Positions 19,751-32,739 of a stretch of 64,000 nucleotides of DNA are shown here, one piece after another. The stretch is from Siphonodentalium dalli (Eukaryota > Mollusca > Scaphopoda > Gadilida > Siphonodentaliidae): contig CP136066.1 of NCBI GenBank assembly GCA_032622095.1, forward strand, positions 197,958,816 through 198,022,815. Reading direction: 5' to 3'. The notes beneath the pieces were generated by a model that was not told the DNA's origin, made no database searches, and saw nothing but the letters and a program-made list of their open reading frames with translations. A program made the translations under genes and the position numbers. The stretch's first letter is position 1. Every line of letters starts with the position of its first letter.

Positions 19751-20659
19751 GTTGGTATGCATAACACAGGGCTCATGGAACATTGCAGTTTAAATAATTA
19801 ATATATGCTTTCTGTGGGAATAAAAGAGTATAATATGGGTAGAATATAATGGGGATTTATTGCAAATCTCTGGATCGAGCACATGTTAGAGATGTATAAC
19901 AGTTTCCATGATTTTGTGACTTGATGTGATAGTGAAATTAATAGGTGGTTATCTGGCTGGTCGGCTCAGAACTTGCTCCATCAGCCTGTTTTTGTATTAT
20001 TGAATTTGATATTGATTATTCAAAAGTATGTCACGTATTGTATTTCAGAAGAAAAAAATGTAAACAATAAATTCATAGCAAACAATTATAATTTGCCTCG
20101 CCCACCCTCCATTTTAAATTATATACGTTATTTCGTTACTTTAGTTCTCGGACATCTGCTTCATACTTAACGTTTACTCCAGATATTTGCACGGAATTCC
20201 ACATTCAAAATGTGTTACTTGACCTCCATTTTTAAAGGGACCCAAGGCACTCTCGGTCGATATGTGTGCAAAACAAAAATACACAAGTCTGTAAAACATC
20301 ACCACCAAAAGAGAAAAGAAAAATAACTGCAGTCACCATCATTTGTATCACACAGCCATCGCGAAAATCATTAAATCAATACGCATAAAACGATATCAAA
20401 AGCTCATAATTGCGAACGGACGCGTAAACGCTCTTTATACCAGACGACAATTTGCATTATTGTTAGCCTGACAGAAATTCCAAACGTTTCTATTTTAAAG
20501 TCGATGTCAGGCCACCAAAAGCTCCTGCATGCGATAGTGGCTTGTTGCGCGATAACCAGTTGTTTACAGTATAATATGCCACGAACTGACATCTTATAAC
20601 TAAATTACATGTACATGCATAGACTGAATATGAATGAGATCGAATGTTGGCGTATCACC

Positions 20660-21060
20660 ACTGTTCAAGTGCTCCTGCTTATATGATATGATGCTGTTGC
20701 TCCTGCTGAAATGCTATGGAACACTGATGCCATTACGATAAAGTACCGTTATGTTTTCTAATGATTGCAATTTTTGCTGTGCTTGGTTAATCGGAGCGAT
20801 TTCAGAAACAAAAAAAGAACACGGTGTGTGTATAAAATATTCAAGAATATATCTATTTTTTTAAATACAATAATGCTTGCGCTGGTGTTTCTAAAACAAC
20901 GTGAATAACTATTTTGATTATAGTCGATTTTCAACAACTAATACAAACAGTATATTAAAAAAGTTTCGTAATAAATATGTTTTTGAATGTATGTTATTAT
21001 ACGCATAATGACTTTTCCTGGATATGTTCAGATTATGAACACCGCGAAAAAGACAAATTA
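20660..21060 (+). repeat. Diverged dispersed repeat, copy 1
   Basis: Shares order and wording with 40690-41010 in the same orientation: TGCTATG, TTTTTGC..TG..TGG.TAATC.GAGC.ATTT, AACATTCAAGAA(C/T)ATAT, CGCTG.TGTTT, and a final TGTTCAGAT. Strongly diverged, so old. No coding potential. Confidence 0.6.
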
Positions 21061-23131
21061 AAAAATATATATTTGTTAACAGCATCGGGGGCGCGTGTCT
21101 AGAGGGTCTCCGTTGGGGGTGCCTACCATGAAACGTTCATCTGCACCCCATTGAACCAGACAAACATCACATGTTCGCGAAATTATATATGCATTACTTG
21201 GGTTGGAATTTCCATCTTGTGTATCTCAAGCTTTCGAACTGTTGGAAATTTTCAACCTGGCACATCCCTCAGGCTTGTAATTTTCCAACAGAATGGTCAT
21301 ATTAGTCCAACATATTGATAGAATGTTGGAAAATATGGGACTGTCAATAACAACAATTTTCCCTCTAAGCACTGGTAGTAAAATTAAACTGTGAAAACAA
21401 TTTCAACCTATTTTTGGTGTGAAATTTCCAAGTGATGATGTTATGTCAAGTATGAAATTTTCAAATGTTGAAATAATTTATTAAAGTTGTCGCATCGTCC
21501 CTGTCGTGGGAATCCGGATAGGGCACGGGTCCGGTCCTCATATATTGGACTGCATGTTTAATAATGATTGATAACATATTCACTTGTATATCATATAGGC
21601 GGCGGGAGGGTGGTGTTTTCAACTTTGGGTCAACCTCTTCAATATTTTATGGCTAACACATGAGTTGGAAATATCAAACTAAATAATAAGTTGGATTTGT
21701 TCTCATGGTTTGATTTTAAAATCAAATTTAGTGTCAATATTTTCTTATAATATTTGCGGCCATATGGCAACTAGAGCAATATTCTATCGAACTGTTTCTA
21801 CATATGGTTCGTATTTTCAGAAAACATATGTCGAGTTAAAATTTTGTCACAGTTCCAATTTTTTGACAGAATTATGCTTCTTTTTACTTAGAACTCACAA
21901 TTGTGGTGTTGTCCGGTTGATAACCTAAGCATTATTCAACATAATTCTTTATATTTGGTTATGGTTCACATTTGATAAGTCGCCGTGTAAGTCGAAATTG
22001 GCCACAGTCGGATAATCTTTAACAGTCAATTAAGATCAAGTTGAAATCAAAGTTTGTTAGAAGATATTTTGCCAGAAGTTGATTTTTTGTTGGAAAACAA
22101 AGCCACCTGCTATTTTACCAAAAACTATAAATTAAAGACGAGAACAAAATGCGCAATATTTCGTAACTTTTCTAAGTGATAGGATAATGCATACAACAAA
22201 CGAATACACATATTGCGTAATACCTAAGTTTTTAGGTCAAAAGTGCACGCACAGTATAGTCATCTGTGACGAATTGTATGAACATTTATCATGCAAATTT
22301 GCCAGCTCCGTGAGAGATCTAATATAGTACGCATTCACACAGACACATGCCCACTGGTAAATAGGTCTGGTATTTTGTGCATGCGTTTCGTCACATAAGG
22401 TTATAATAATATGGTGCCTGAATATGAACGAAAACATGCATATAAAATGCATCTTTTCCAAAGGTGACGACATAATGCGAAGTAAAAAAATTGTAGTTCC
22501 ACATATTACGGTGCTGCTAACATATTTCTTCAGATACACGTATTGTTGATTCTTACGAGATAATGTCGGTAGCATTGTTACAGGTCAGATTATTTACATC
22601 TCGCTGCATGCCGTATAGAGATACATTTTATAAGCATTTCTGCGTGTGTTTTCTAGACAGTATAGCTTACTGTATCGAAATTTATATCAACAAAATAAAC
22701 AAGTTTATTACTTGATCCTACCCTTATTTCATTCAATAAACCAATCCTATAAATTGTGCTATTAAACGCTCGTTTAATAACAGTAAATAGTTTCATGTGA
22801 CCTTTGATTTCCGGTTTGTCGTTTGTTTTACTTTCATTCCGTGCGCTACGTCTTAAAATACTATGGATTCCAATTTGTTTTCCAACAGACTACAATGAAT
22901 GAAAAATTTGAAAAGTTCTGTCATTAAATATACGCCTTTAAATACGCTAAAGAGTCTTTGTTTATCAGGACCATTTCTCTACGCGGGCAAACAACGCATA
23001 GTTATATACATGTACGTGAAACTCCATCGCATGCCTTATATTAGCCGCTATTAGTTTCGCGTCCCATTTGCTGATTTAAGTATGTTTTGTCGAGGTTTTG
23101 GATCATGTAATAAATATAATGTACAACTCGT

Positions 23132-23239
23132 CCCCAGTTTATAGCGGAATTTACAAAACTAATCCAGTAAATTAGGTCTGGTGGCTCGTCCAGACCTAAT
23201 TTACTGGACTCGTTTTGTACATTCCGCTATAAACTGGGG
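23132..23239. repeat. Hairpin (fold-back) element
   Basis: Arms CCCCAGTTTATAGCGGA...and the reverse complement, then CCAGTAAATTAGGTCTGG and its mirror, around an ~8-base loop TGGCTCGT. The arms are about 50 bp. It has the same type of structure as 2175-2327 and 13627-13722 but a different sequence. Confidence 0.75.
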
Positions 23240-23366
23240 GGTCTCTTTGTAGATCCTAGCTCTATTTATTACGTCAGTCAAATTTTCGAGTGTGCATGTG
23301 AACGGCTGGACGCGGCCTTAGAAAGGTGTTCAGATGTTCGTACAATGTCTCACATTCTCATTTCAG

Positions 23367-23396
23367 AAACTAACGGTTGTGGAAGCTCCATTATTG
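23367..23396 (+). CDS. Candidate secreted peptide precursor, exon 2 (micro-exon)
   Basis: A 30-bp exon between a strong acceptor (CATTCTCATTTCAG) and a perfect donor (GTAAGTAAT). In phase 0 it reads KLTVVEAPLL, which fits exon 1 and exon 3 without shifting the frame. The strong signals on both sides are the best evidence for this gene. Confidence 0.55.
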
Positions 23397-24199
23397 GTAA
23401 GTAATATGTAAACTTATTACAGAAACTATTGCCAACATTAATTTGCATAGAGAGGTATCGCATAGTCACAACTACATTTGAGAGTTAGGAACATGTTACA
23501 CAGTGCATGGATTTACACTGTACTGTAGATCCCTAAGGAAATTCTCAGCTAGTATAGTTCAACAAACAATCATAGACCGTTTGTTAAAACTGATTATCCC
23601 ATGCAACAATTCTCACCAACGAATATATAGGTATAATTATGCACTTGTTTTCCCCTTTCGTATGTTTGTCGTCTGTTAAATTTCCCGAACATCCCTCCAA
23701 ATGAATAATAGACCATTCCAATATAATTTGATAACTGGATGGGATAATCTATTTAGTAAAGAAAGGTTGAATGCATCCATTACCTATCAGGTGTATCTAA
23801 AACGTAATTTAAAATAAGATTCGCACAAACAACGTATTCGCCTAAAGTCAAGCCACCATTGTACCATAGTAGGCTGTAACTAGTCAATTCCACGTTGTGT
23901 GATGCTAGATTCAGACACATTTTATTTGGCTGACTCGAAGTATATATCAAAATTAATATTCTTAGATATGATTTAGCTGGATTATTTGTTCGCTATTCAC
24001 GTATATCCGACAAACAACACAGATGTGTTGATTGCATGCCCCATCCCTGAGAAACAAGCCCCGGTCTATCCCGACTTATCGGTTTTATTTTACCTTCTAC
24101 TTCTATGTCACGTGACATGACGCCACATATACGATAGGCTTCCTAGACCAATATTGCTCACCATGGTTCTATATTCTGTATCTGTAGTTGTTACGTCCT

Positions 24200-24649
24200 A
24201 GTGACTAATGCTGGCTTTTACAGGACGGGATCGAGTAGATCCATAAATTTTCCAGGAAGTTTTTTGCCGAACCCGTGACTTCTTCGCCACGGTAGGGATC
24301 TTTAACGTGCGCACATTGTTGCACATGGGACAGCCATTAGCGTCGGCTCCCGATCCGACGGTGTGCCAAGTGTAGTGTCATCCCTGGTCATGACATTGCG
24401 AGAGGAGCAGAGGTACGAAGTTAGTCCAGTACGCATTTTTTTCAAATTTTGTCTGAGACTCTTTGGCTTCTGGAATCTTTCTCAGATCACTGATCGTGGC
24501 ATCGATGATTGATTTGTGATGCCCATGGTACTGGGAATGCAGATGGCGACACAAAGTCCGACCGATATTTTGTCGGATTTGAACCCTCGACCGTGTTGAA
24601 TGTGTAGCTCAGAGGTCGGCCCACAAACCAACTGAGCTATCCGCTCCTT
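24200..24649 (-). mobile_element. tRNA-derived SINE
   Basis: On the minus strand from 24649 the head reads AAGGAGCGGATAGCTCAGTT, with A box TAGCTCAGTTGG and B box GGTTCAAATCC (24575-24585). These are pol III promoter elements of a tRNA-like head. The body that follows contains CACGTTAAAGATCCCTACC and the GTGCAACAATGTGCGCAC segment seen in metazoan SINE bodies. The tRNA fold is degraded, so it is not a functional tRNA. The 3' limit near 24200 is approximate. Confidence 0.75.
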
Positions 24650-24815
24650 GATCTACCATATTGACATTACCGATTAGGGATATATATATATATGCATAAG
24701 ACGTACACTCGACATCTACGACTGTATCTCACTATGTACAACATTCAAATATCCTAAAGTGGACAGAAATAGAGTGGCATCGGTGTCAATCGCCTGGATC
24801 AGCGACAAAACAGAA

Positions 24816-24901
24816 GTGCAGAACTGACCCAGTTTCATCGCAGAGTCGATTTATGGCTGAGGGCGACACATGTACATGCGCAGAACTGACCCAGTTTCAT
24901 A
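24816..24901. repeat. Short direct repeat GCAGAACTGACCCAGTTTCAT
   Basis: A 21-bp word occurs exactly twice, 64 bp apart, enclosing a unique spacer. It probably reflects a slippage duplication. Confidence 0.7.
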
Positions 24902-26072
24902 TACATGATTGAGCGAAGCCAATCAAGTATTCGCTTCGTGAAAACTGTGCTGATGTTATCACTTTGACGATATTTGATAGTCCTTCTAGCGAGACGAATG
25001 GCTGAAATGTTACAGAATACTTTGCTTATGTTTGATTCTAAATCGGGTTGTTCTTTGCGGGTAATATTTGGCATATAATATTTGTTTTATCCGATATACA
25101 TGTCGATAAGTACATAACATCGCTTTAAATGTACAGTGTTTGCATAAAGACTGACATGTACTTAATTGAGAATAAAATGTCATCTACACTGAATGCAACC
25201 GATCATTCAGTCATTCGTTCACGTATACTTACACGGAAAAGGACTTCATGTAACGAATACAATTTCATGGTCAGAACCTGCGTCATAATTTGCTTGATAA
25301 ATATATCACGCCGGACAATTTTCACATTCGTTTTTTCTCTCTACGTTTATCCAAAGATATCAGCAAGCTATTAGGCAAATGAGCTATCTAATGAGCTATA
25401 ACACAACAATCATCTCGGATACTACAAAAACCGGATATCGAACATATATGTTTTAATGATATGTACCGTTGCCATATATTTCATTAACACGAAAATGATG
25501 ACCGAAGTCACCTGAACACTCATATCTCTTCCTAACAGTTATAGGTATATGGTTGGACGGGATTCACACTGCGCTAACAAAATTAGTCACATGGCTCACT
25601 TACTATCTTTTTTTGTTAAGTTATTTATTTAGGCGAAGAAAACGATGGTTGCTCACTTCTATGTGAGATATCTGGCCACCATTTTTGAGAAAATTATGAC
25701 GTAGGTTCCAGAACCCGAATTGGAATTAACAATAGGATAATTTAAAGTCGTCAAGGAGTGTTCATACGAACGATGTGTATCGCTAACTTCACTCACTAAT
25801 AAATATGAAACCATACTATTTAACACAGTGTGGTAGGATATCGCGGCCAATAGCAAAACGAATACAGTATGTTGTTAAACTCGGCCAAACACCGAGTGTG
25901 AATTGTTACGCACGAATGGCGACCGTATTTAATGCTGACTATAGTATTGCACGTTTCGTGTCTCATTGACAACAAACGAGATCGGCTATATCTGATGAGC
26001 GCAGTTATATATATGTTTTAAATCTAAACCTTTTTTTTTTTATTAATTTGTGATGTATTCTGTTTATTGTAG

Positions 26073-26153
26073 AACAGAGAAAAACGCAGTTGCGACTCCT
26101 CCTCTGTAACTAGCTCAGATTCTTCTGAGTCTGGGTGTGTGCAGACATATTAA
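26073..26153 (+). CDS. Candidate secreted peptide precursor, exon 3 (REKR and cysteine peptide)
   Basis: Acceptor TTTATTGTAG, then NREKR, a furin/prohormone-convertase type site. It is followed by a 21-residue tail beginning SCDSSSVTSS and ending ESGCVQTY, with a stop at 26151-26153. The two cysteines (14 residues between) could close a ring. There is no polyadenylation signal nearby. Alternatively the exon is spliced at one of the GT dinucleotides around 26135-26140 to the candidate exon near 26753, which does have a downstream AATAAA. Either way the product after REKR starts with the same Ser/Asp-rich segment. Function unknown. Confidence 0.5.
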   Translation, partial: NREKRSCDSSSVTSSDSSESGCVQTY

Positions 26154-26752
26154 AACATCTGAATCAGCGACCGCTCCCAGATATCGGAGGTAAAAATATG
26201 CGTGGTTATATCTTAATAACGAATCAAAGCTTTGTTTCGTAGATAGGCTATATCTGATTTTGTGACGCACCAATGTTTAAAAATATATACCGACCAAATG
26301 AAAACTCGTTGGGGAGAAGAAATGTCGCACAGCAGAATGTTAATGTTGTCGTAATCAGAAGTTCAGAAATCAGATCAGTGGTTTAGCTTTGGTTCGTTAA
26401 TCGCGTTAACGTATGGCCACATTATGTAGGTCTGTGGGAGTGGTATCAACATTACTGTGCTTATCGTTAATACACGTGTTCTGGACTTGTACCATGTTGT
26501 TGGCATATAACACACACCGCGTGATATGTGCTAATTTAAGCTTCATTAAAATAATCGTGTAAATCGTTTAACCATTGCCTTATGCCAAAGCAACAGTCAA
26601 TCCATATTGTGGCATAAAGTTGCAGTTGTTTGTTTATTTTTGGTAGATATGACGACAATCAAACCTGGGTGGCTCAATCTCCCACGCTCAATCCACTCGA
26701 ACTGGTTACACACTAATGGTGAATAACACATTCAACCTGTCATCTTTTTCAG

Positions 26753-26880
26753 GGGAAACTTGTCAAGAAGAAGGTGCGTTTGTGCTGCATGCAATAGAAG
26801 ACAGGTTGCTACAACGAACAGCATGATATGACAATTATCAGCGACCCAATGTTACCATCATTATAATATAACTAAATAAA
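26753..26880 (+). CDS. Possible last exon of the peptide gene with polyadenylation signal
   Basis: A strong acceptor (CATCTTTTTCAG) opens an exon that ends, in any of its frames, within about 80 bases. AATAAA at 26875-26880 is correctly placed for a 3' end. Depending on the donor used in exon 3, the tail is Lys/Arg- and Cys-rich or a neutral stretch with one Cys. I could not decide the frame. The exon is supported by splice and poly(A) signals only. Confidence 0.35.
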
Positions 26881-26922
26881 TACCTTCTTCGATCGCACGA
26901 CTTGCTGTAAATTATTATGAAT

Positions 26923-28671
26923 ACTAGGGGGTTGCCCGTCACAAAATGACGGGTATATAAATGTTCTTTGTTATTGTATAGTGTCCGCTTTCATAGACAC
27001 ATGGAATGGTCATGCTTCTCTTTTTTTGTTACTTTATGCGCGTTGGAACACTTTATTTCACTAAAACTGTATGTCTACACATGCACCCAGTCTACATATG
27101 CGCATGCACATATTGAACGAAACAAAATCAGTATATTATTTAAATACTACTATGCACCAACTGAAACATACTCAATTCAGGAGCCTTCATTCGGGAGCTT
27201 GTTGCACATTTTGAACGGACCCACTTTGGAACCTGTATTCCGCATGCCGCCTAATTATCATACGCCTTTACTGTGCGATCCATTTGTATGAACACTTTCC
27301 AATAAAATTGTATTTTTTACCCCTACCCCATCTCCCCAACCCATGTATACGCAACAATCAAAATATTGTACTTTATCTATACTGAAACAGGCTCAATTCG
27401 GGAGACTTTATTTAGCGGGGTGGGGTCTACAGCCCCGTTCTGCGCATCGCGCACATTATATGATCTGCGTGCACACATAGGGATCTTGCCGCACATTTTA
27501 AACGGACCCCCTTTGGAACCTGTATTCAGCATGCAGCCTAATGATCACACGCCTTGCACTGCACGGCCCATTTGTATGAACACTTTATTTCAATAAAACT
27601 GTATTTTTGCCCCCACCATCATCTCCCCAACCCACGTATATGCATGCACATATGGAACGCAACAATCAAGATATTTTACTTTATCTATAGGGCCTACTAA
27701 CTGAAACAGGCTCTATTCGGGACCTTTATTTAGCGGGGGAGAGGTCTGCAGCCCCTTAGTAAGCTTCGCGCACATTATATGAAATTAAACTGCGTGCGCT
27801 TCGCGCACATTGTGATCTTTTAAACATTTAGTCTTTTATCAGATTTGCACTCAACCGAAAGATTAAAAGAACATTAATTAGCGTCGGCAGTATTGTTTAC
27901 ACTGTAGGCCCTATTATTAGGCCTGTCCCGGGAATGTGATTTTTCTAACTCAGTTTGGCGAATTTACTGAGTTCACGGTACCCACTGGCGGGAGGTCAGA
28001 CTGTCCATTCGCCATCTTCCGTGTATACCGGTACTCCTTCGATACTACATTCAATGCAAAACTTTCGTATCAAAGACAGCATTATTTACTTATGTTTAAA
28101 CCCAACTGGCAAATTAAAATACCATATTAGCACCCATGCCCAACGACGAACGTTCGAGTCTTGACTCTGCACCCCACTACATCCACCCATTCCCAACGAC
28201 GGCAGAACGTTCGAGTCTTGACTACACCCCACTATGCACTTCCGCGACAAAATCAACATTCGTTATCTAAATTCACAATGAACCTGAACTGACACATTAA
28301 TTTAGCGCTTATTTCCAACAACGCTTTGGTTGAGCGCATGGAAGTTTCGCCTACAATAGCAAAGCAAGTGTTGTAATGCGTTCGACGTCAATGACGTCAT
28401 TTGGACAAACGTCATAAGAAATAGTGTCTACTTGAGTGCAGATACTGCATTTGGGGACCATGTTAGATCTCAGGTTTGCTTGGACCAATCGGCGTGAAAT
28501 TTGGTGAGTCACCTTTTATGACACACTATAGGCCGTTGTACAAATTTGGGCCACATTGGACGCATGATCAAAAAGTTATAAACGCGCCAAAAGCGTGACC
28601 GAGTTATACACACACACACACAGACAGATACACACACACACACAAACGACGGGTTTTATATATATAGACTA
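26923..28671. mobile_element. Non-coding interspersed element, copy 1 of a tandem pair
   Basis: It starts ACTAGGGGGTTGCCCGTCAC. The first bases form the hairpin CCCGTCACAAAATGACGGG, and it ends in an (AC)n microsatellite, ACGACGGG and TTTTATATATATAGACT. Internal ~300-bp subrepeats recur around GGAACGCAACAATCAA and TTTATTTAGCGGGG. There is no protein frame. Terminal GACGGGT words at both ends and the microsatellite suggest a non-autonomous element, possibly a HINE/pearl-like Helentron derivative. That class is inference. Confidence 0.65.
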
Positions 28672-30440
28672 GGGGGTTGCCCGTCACAAAATGACGGGTA
28701 TATAAATGTGCTTTGTTATTTTCTAGTGTCCGCTTTCATGGACACATGGAATGGTCATGCTTCTCTTTTTTTTTTTACTGGATGCACGTTGGAACACTTT
28801 ATTTAACTAAAATTGTATTTCTACGCACACAGTCTATATATGCGCATGGACATATTGAACGAAACAAAATCAGTATATTATTTAAATACTACTACCGACT
28901 GAAACATACTCAATTCAGGGGCCTTCATTCGGGAGCTTGTTGCACATTTTGAACGGACCCACTTTGGAACCTGTATTCCGCATGCCGCCTAATTACCACA
29001 CGCCTTTACTGTGCAGTCCATTTGTATGAACACTTTTCAATAAAATTGTATGTTTTACCCCACCCCATCTCCCCAACCCATGTATATGCATGCACATATG
29101 GAACGCAACAATCAAAATATTGTACTTTATCTATACTGAAACAGAGATACTTTATTTAGCGGGGAGGGGTCTATACAGCCCCTTTCTGCGCATCGCGCAC
29201 ATTGTATGATTTTAAACTGCGTAAGCTTCATGCACATATATATAGGGAGCTTGCAGCACATTTTAAACGGACTCCCTTTGGAAGCTGTATTCAGCATGCA
29301 GCCTATAATGATCACACGCCCTGCACTGCGCGCCCATTTGTATGAACACTTTATTTCGATAAAACTATATTTCTGCCCCCCACCATCATCTCCCCAACCT
29401 ACGTATATGCAGGCACATATGGAACGCAACAATCAAGATATTTTACTTTATCTATAGGACCTACTAACTGAAGCAGGCTCTATTCGGAACCTTTATTTAG
29501 CGGGGGGCCTGCAGCCCCTTAGTGAGCTTCGCGCACATTAAATGAATTTAAACTGCGTGCGCTTCGCGCACATTGTGATCTTTTAAACATTTATTATTTT
29601 ATCAGATTTGCACTCAACCGAAAGATTAAAAGAAAATTAATTAGCGTGGGCAGTATTGTTTACGATGCAGGCCCTATTATTAGGCCTGTCTCGTGAATGT
29701 GATTTTTCTAACTGAGTTTGGCGAGTTCACGGTACCCACTGGCGGGAGGTCAGACTGTCCATTCGCCATCTTCCGTGCATGCATGTATACCGGTACTCCT
29801 TCGATACCACACTCAATGCACAACTTTCATATCAAAAACAGCATTATTTACTTATGTTCAAACCCAACTGGCGAATTAAAATACCATATTAGCACCCATG
29901 CCCAACGACGAACGTTCGAGTCTTGACTCTGCACCCCACTACATCCACCCATTCCGAACGACGGTAGAACGTTCGAGTCTTGACTACACCCCACTATACA
30001 TGCACTTCCGCGACAAAATCAACATTCGTTATCTAAATTCACAATGAACCTGAACTGACACATTAATTTAGCGCTTATTTCCAACAACGCTTTGGTTGAG
30101 CGCATGGCAGTTTCGCCTACAATAGCAAAGCAAGTGTTGTACTGCGTTCGACGTCAATGACGTCATTTGGACAAACGTCATAAGAAATAGTGTCTACTTG
30201 AGTGCATATACTGCATTTGGGGACCATGTTAGATCTCAGGTTTGCTTGGACCAATCGAAATGAAATTTGGTGAGTCACCTTTTATGACACACTATAGGCC
30301 GTGGTACAAATTTGGGCCACATTGGACGCATGGTTAAAAAGTTATAACCGCGTCAAAAGCGTGACCGAGTTATACACACACACACAGATACACAGATACA
30401 CACACACACACACAGACGACGGGTTTTATATATATAGATT
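28672..30440. mobile_element. Non-coding interspersed element, copy 2 of a tandem pair
   Basis: Head-to-tail copy of 26923-28671, roughly 90-95% alike, with small indels such as an extra CATGCATG near 29780. It starts directly where copy 1 ends, so the pair is either a tandem insertion into its own TA-rich end or a local duplication. Confidence 0.75.
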
Positions 30441-32739
30441 ATGCAGTATTAAGGATTACATGTATATAGTGCCATGTAAATTTCTTCAAAGGAGGGTGTT
30501 GGGGTGGATGTCGCCACCGCGGAATTGTAAAAATTGCTGGTAATTCTAACTGTCCACATTTCCAGAAAAAAAGGTTTTATTACACACCCAATGGCGTATT
30601 TGTGCGAAATACAGCAAAATACAGACGAATTGAAACGTTCAATAAAAATAGTGTGTATTGTTCTTGAACAATACAAACCTATTACGTCAATAACCTCACT
30701 GTCGACGTCAACGTTAACAGAAAATGTCTTCGCTAAATTATGGGGTATAGTCTACATTAAGCACACGTTTGTTCAATTAAATACAACAATCTCGACCTAA
30801 ATGTTAGTATGTTACAAGCTGCAATTTTCAGAGTGTGCAATAGACATAGAACAACACAGTTGTGTGAACATGTTCACGTTATTGCACTTGTTTGTCGTGC
30901 CGCGAGGTAAAACTCGGAACCTCCGGTTCTCGTTTTACCATCGCGTCACAAGAAACTCGTGCAATAACGTTCACCAGTTCACACACTTGTGTAGTTCTAT
31001 CTATTAATAGGTTGCCAATTGTCTTCAGTACAAAAATTACAGAAAGAATAAATTTCATAATAAAGACTACTATATATATTGGAGTAGTTAGAACATTAAA
31101 GTCAACCTGCGTTTGGTCTGAATTTTCCAACTAACGTTATGGGGTATCGATGTGTGACACACAATGCCTCCATGGTAAACAATCAAACGACTGGAATAAA
31201 AACCCCACATAAAGCCATGTTGTCATTGTGGAGCATTAGTCTTGTAGTCGTCGTAAAAAAAAACATCCGTGCAGCCGACTACCGTCCGTCCGTCTAGCCC
31301 TCAGTCGGTAACAATTTTGAAGATTTGTACCTCAATCATTTTAGGTCAGATTTGAATGATCTGCGTTATGCGCACGAACCACCGTTACATGGGCGAAGTG
31401 ACATCCTGTTTCGTCCATTCAATTATTGCAGAGTTATGACCCTTAGAGTAAAATGTTTTTTGTCAACTTTGGATCCTCAACTTATTTGTCATGTTAGTGT
31501 TCTTACGAGATAGCAATTAAGGGGGAAATATTCACATGGGACATGTTTTGTCCATTCATTTCGTCATCAGCTATGATCCATGGAATGTAAAATACGTTTC
31601 TGTCTGTATCTCCGTCATCTTAGAATGGATTGGAATGATCTTTGGTATATTCATGAACCACAATGGTATAATGATGTGGAAACAATAGCTTTTTTCCAGT
31701 CATCACGGCCCGGATTAAGATATCATTCGAATTTAGCCACCTCAGAAAATTAATAAACAACCCCAGCGAGAATCCAACTTTACGGGCGATAATCCGTGCA
31801 GTTTTGGGGCTTCCTGTTTGTGGGAATTTCGACTAGAGTTATTGGACTGTCTTTGTACGAACTACCTCCTCTGGGACTAAACCTCAAAATACCAAGTTTC
31901 TACGCGACCGAAGTCCCCAAACTATATAATTGTATCACCCAGAAACCAAAAACCAAAACAAAAAATGCATTCTAAGTCCTGGCAACTTGGGGAAAAATTC
32001 GAAATTTATCAAGCATGTTCTGTGACTTTTTCCGGTTTATCGGACTTTTTGAAAGTCTCAAAATAATAAGGTATCTGTCCAGGAGTGTCACAAAATTAAT
32101 GTCCATGCATGTCAACATATGTCTATGGGGTATTAGAACTTTTGTCTGAATCTAATTTTTAACATGTTTTTGAGACTTAATAATGAGACAATATACATTA
32201 AATTTGTGGGAATTTAAAAAAGTCTCAACAACCAGAACAAGGTCGTATGTGAGTTTTAGATATTGTTGTGTTTCTGCGAACAAATGGGATAGTTCCGTTG
32301 AATTGATTCAGCAACCACATACTGACAGGGATCACATTATGGATTATTGTATATTGTCGACCATCTTCGCAACAACCCCACATTCAGTGAGATGATAATG
32401 TTCCCAGTTTAATGAAATTGCCAACAAAAATGATGTACACACTAGAACAAACTAGAATTTATTGAGCAGATCACGCACATGTATCGGGACAGGTTGCCAC
32501 CGAATCAAGCACGCTGGAAGCAATAAACACTCATACTGAGTCCGTGCCTCCATAACTAAGAGAAATACAAACAATGACGACTGAAAACATAAAATTACGT
32601 TAGCGTCATTAATAAAGTGATGTGAAACACCCTGGTAGGGTGATTAAAGAGGAATGGAGAAAAATCTTGTTCAAAGTAGTAATTTTTACAAATATTATAT
32701 CCAAATCGACAACACACACTGTCATTCTTATATATATTA
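30441..32739. other. No gene recognised; weak subrepeats
   Basis: A decayed repeat phrase (GTCAGATTTGAATGATCTGCG near 31350 and GATTGGAATGATCTTTGG near 31630, each followed by a GAACCACxxTGG phrase) occurs twice about 290 bp apart. The minus frame 30879-31130 looks membrane-like but lacks an ATG, so it is not called. Confidence 0.5.

Noticed and set aside
24570-24650. A functional tRNA gene on the minus strand
   Set aside because: A and B boxes are present but the cloverleaf is broken and a SINE body follows, so it is a SINE head.
30879-31130. Membrane-like 83-codon minus-strand frame
   Set aside because: It begins with TTG rather than ATG, overlaps an equally long plus-strand frame and has no promoter or splice support.
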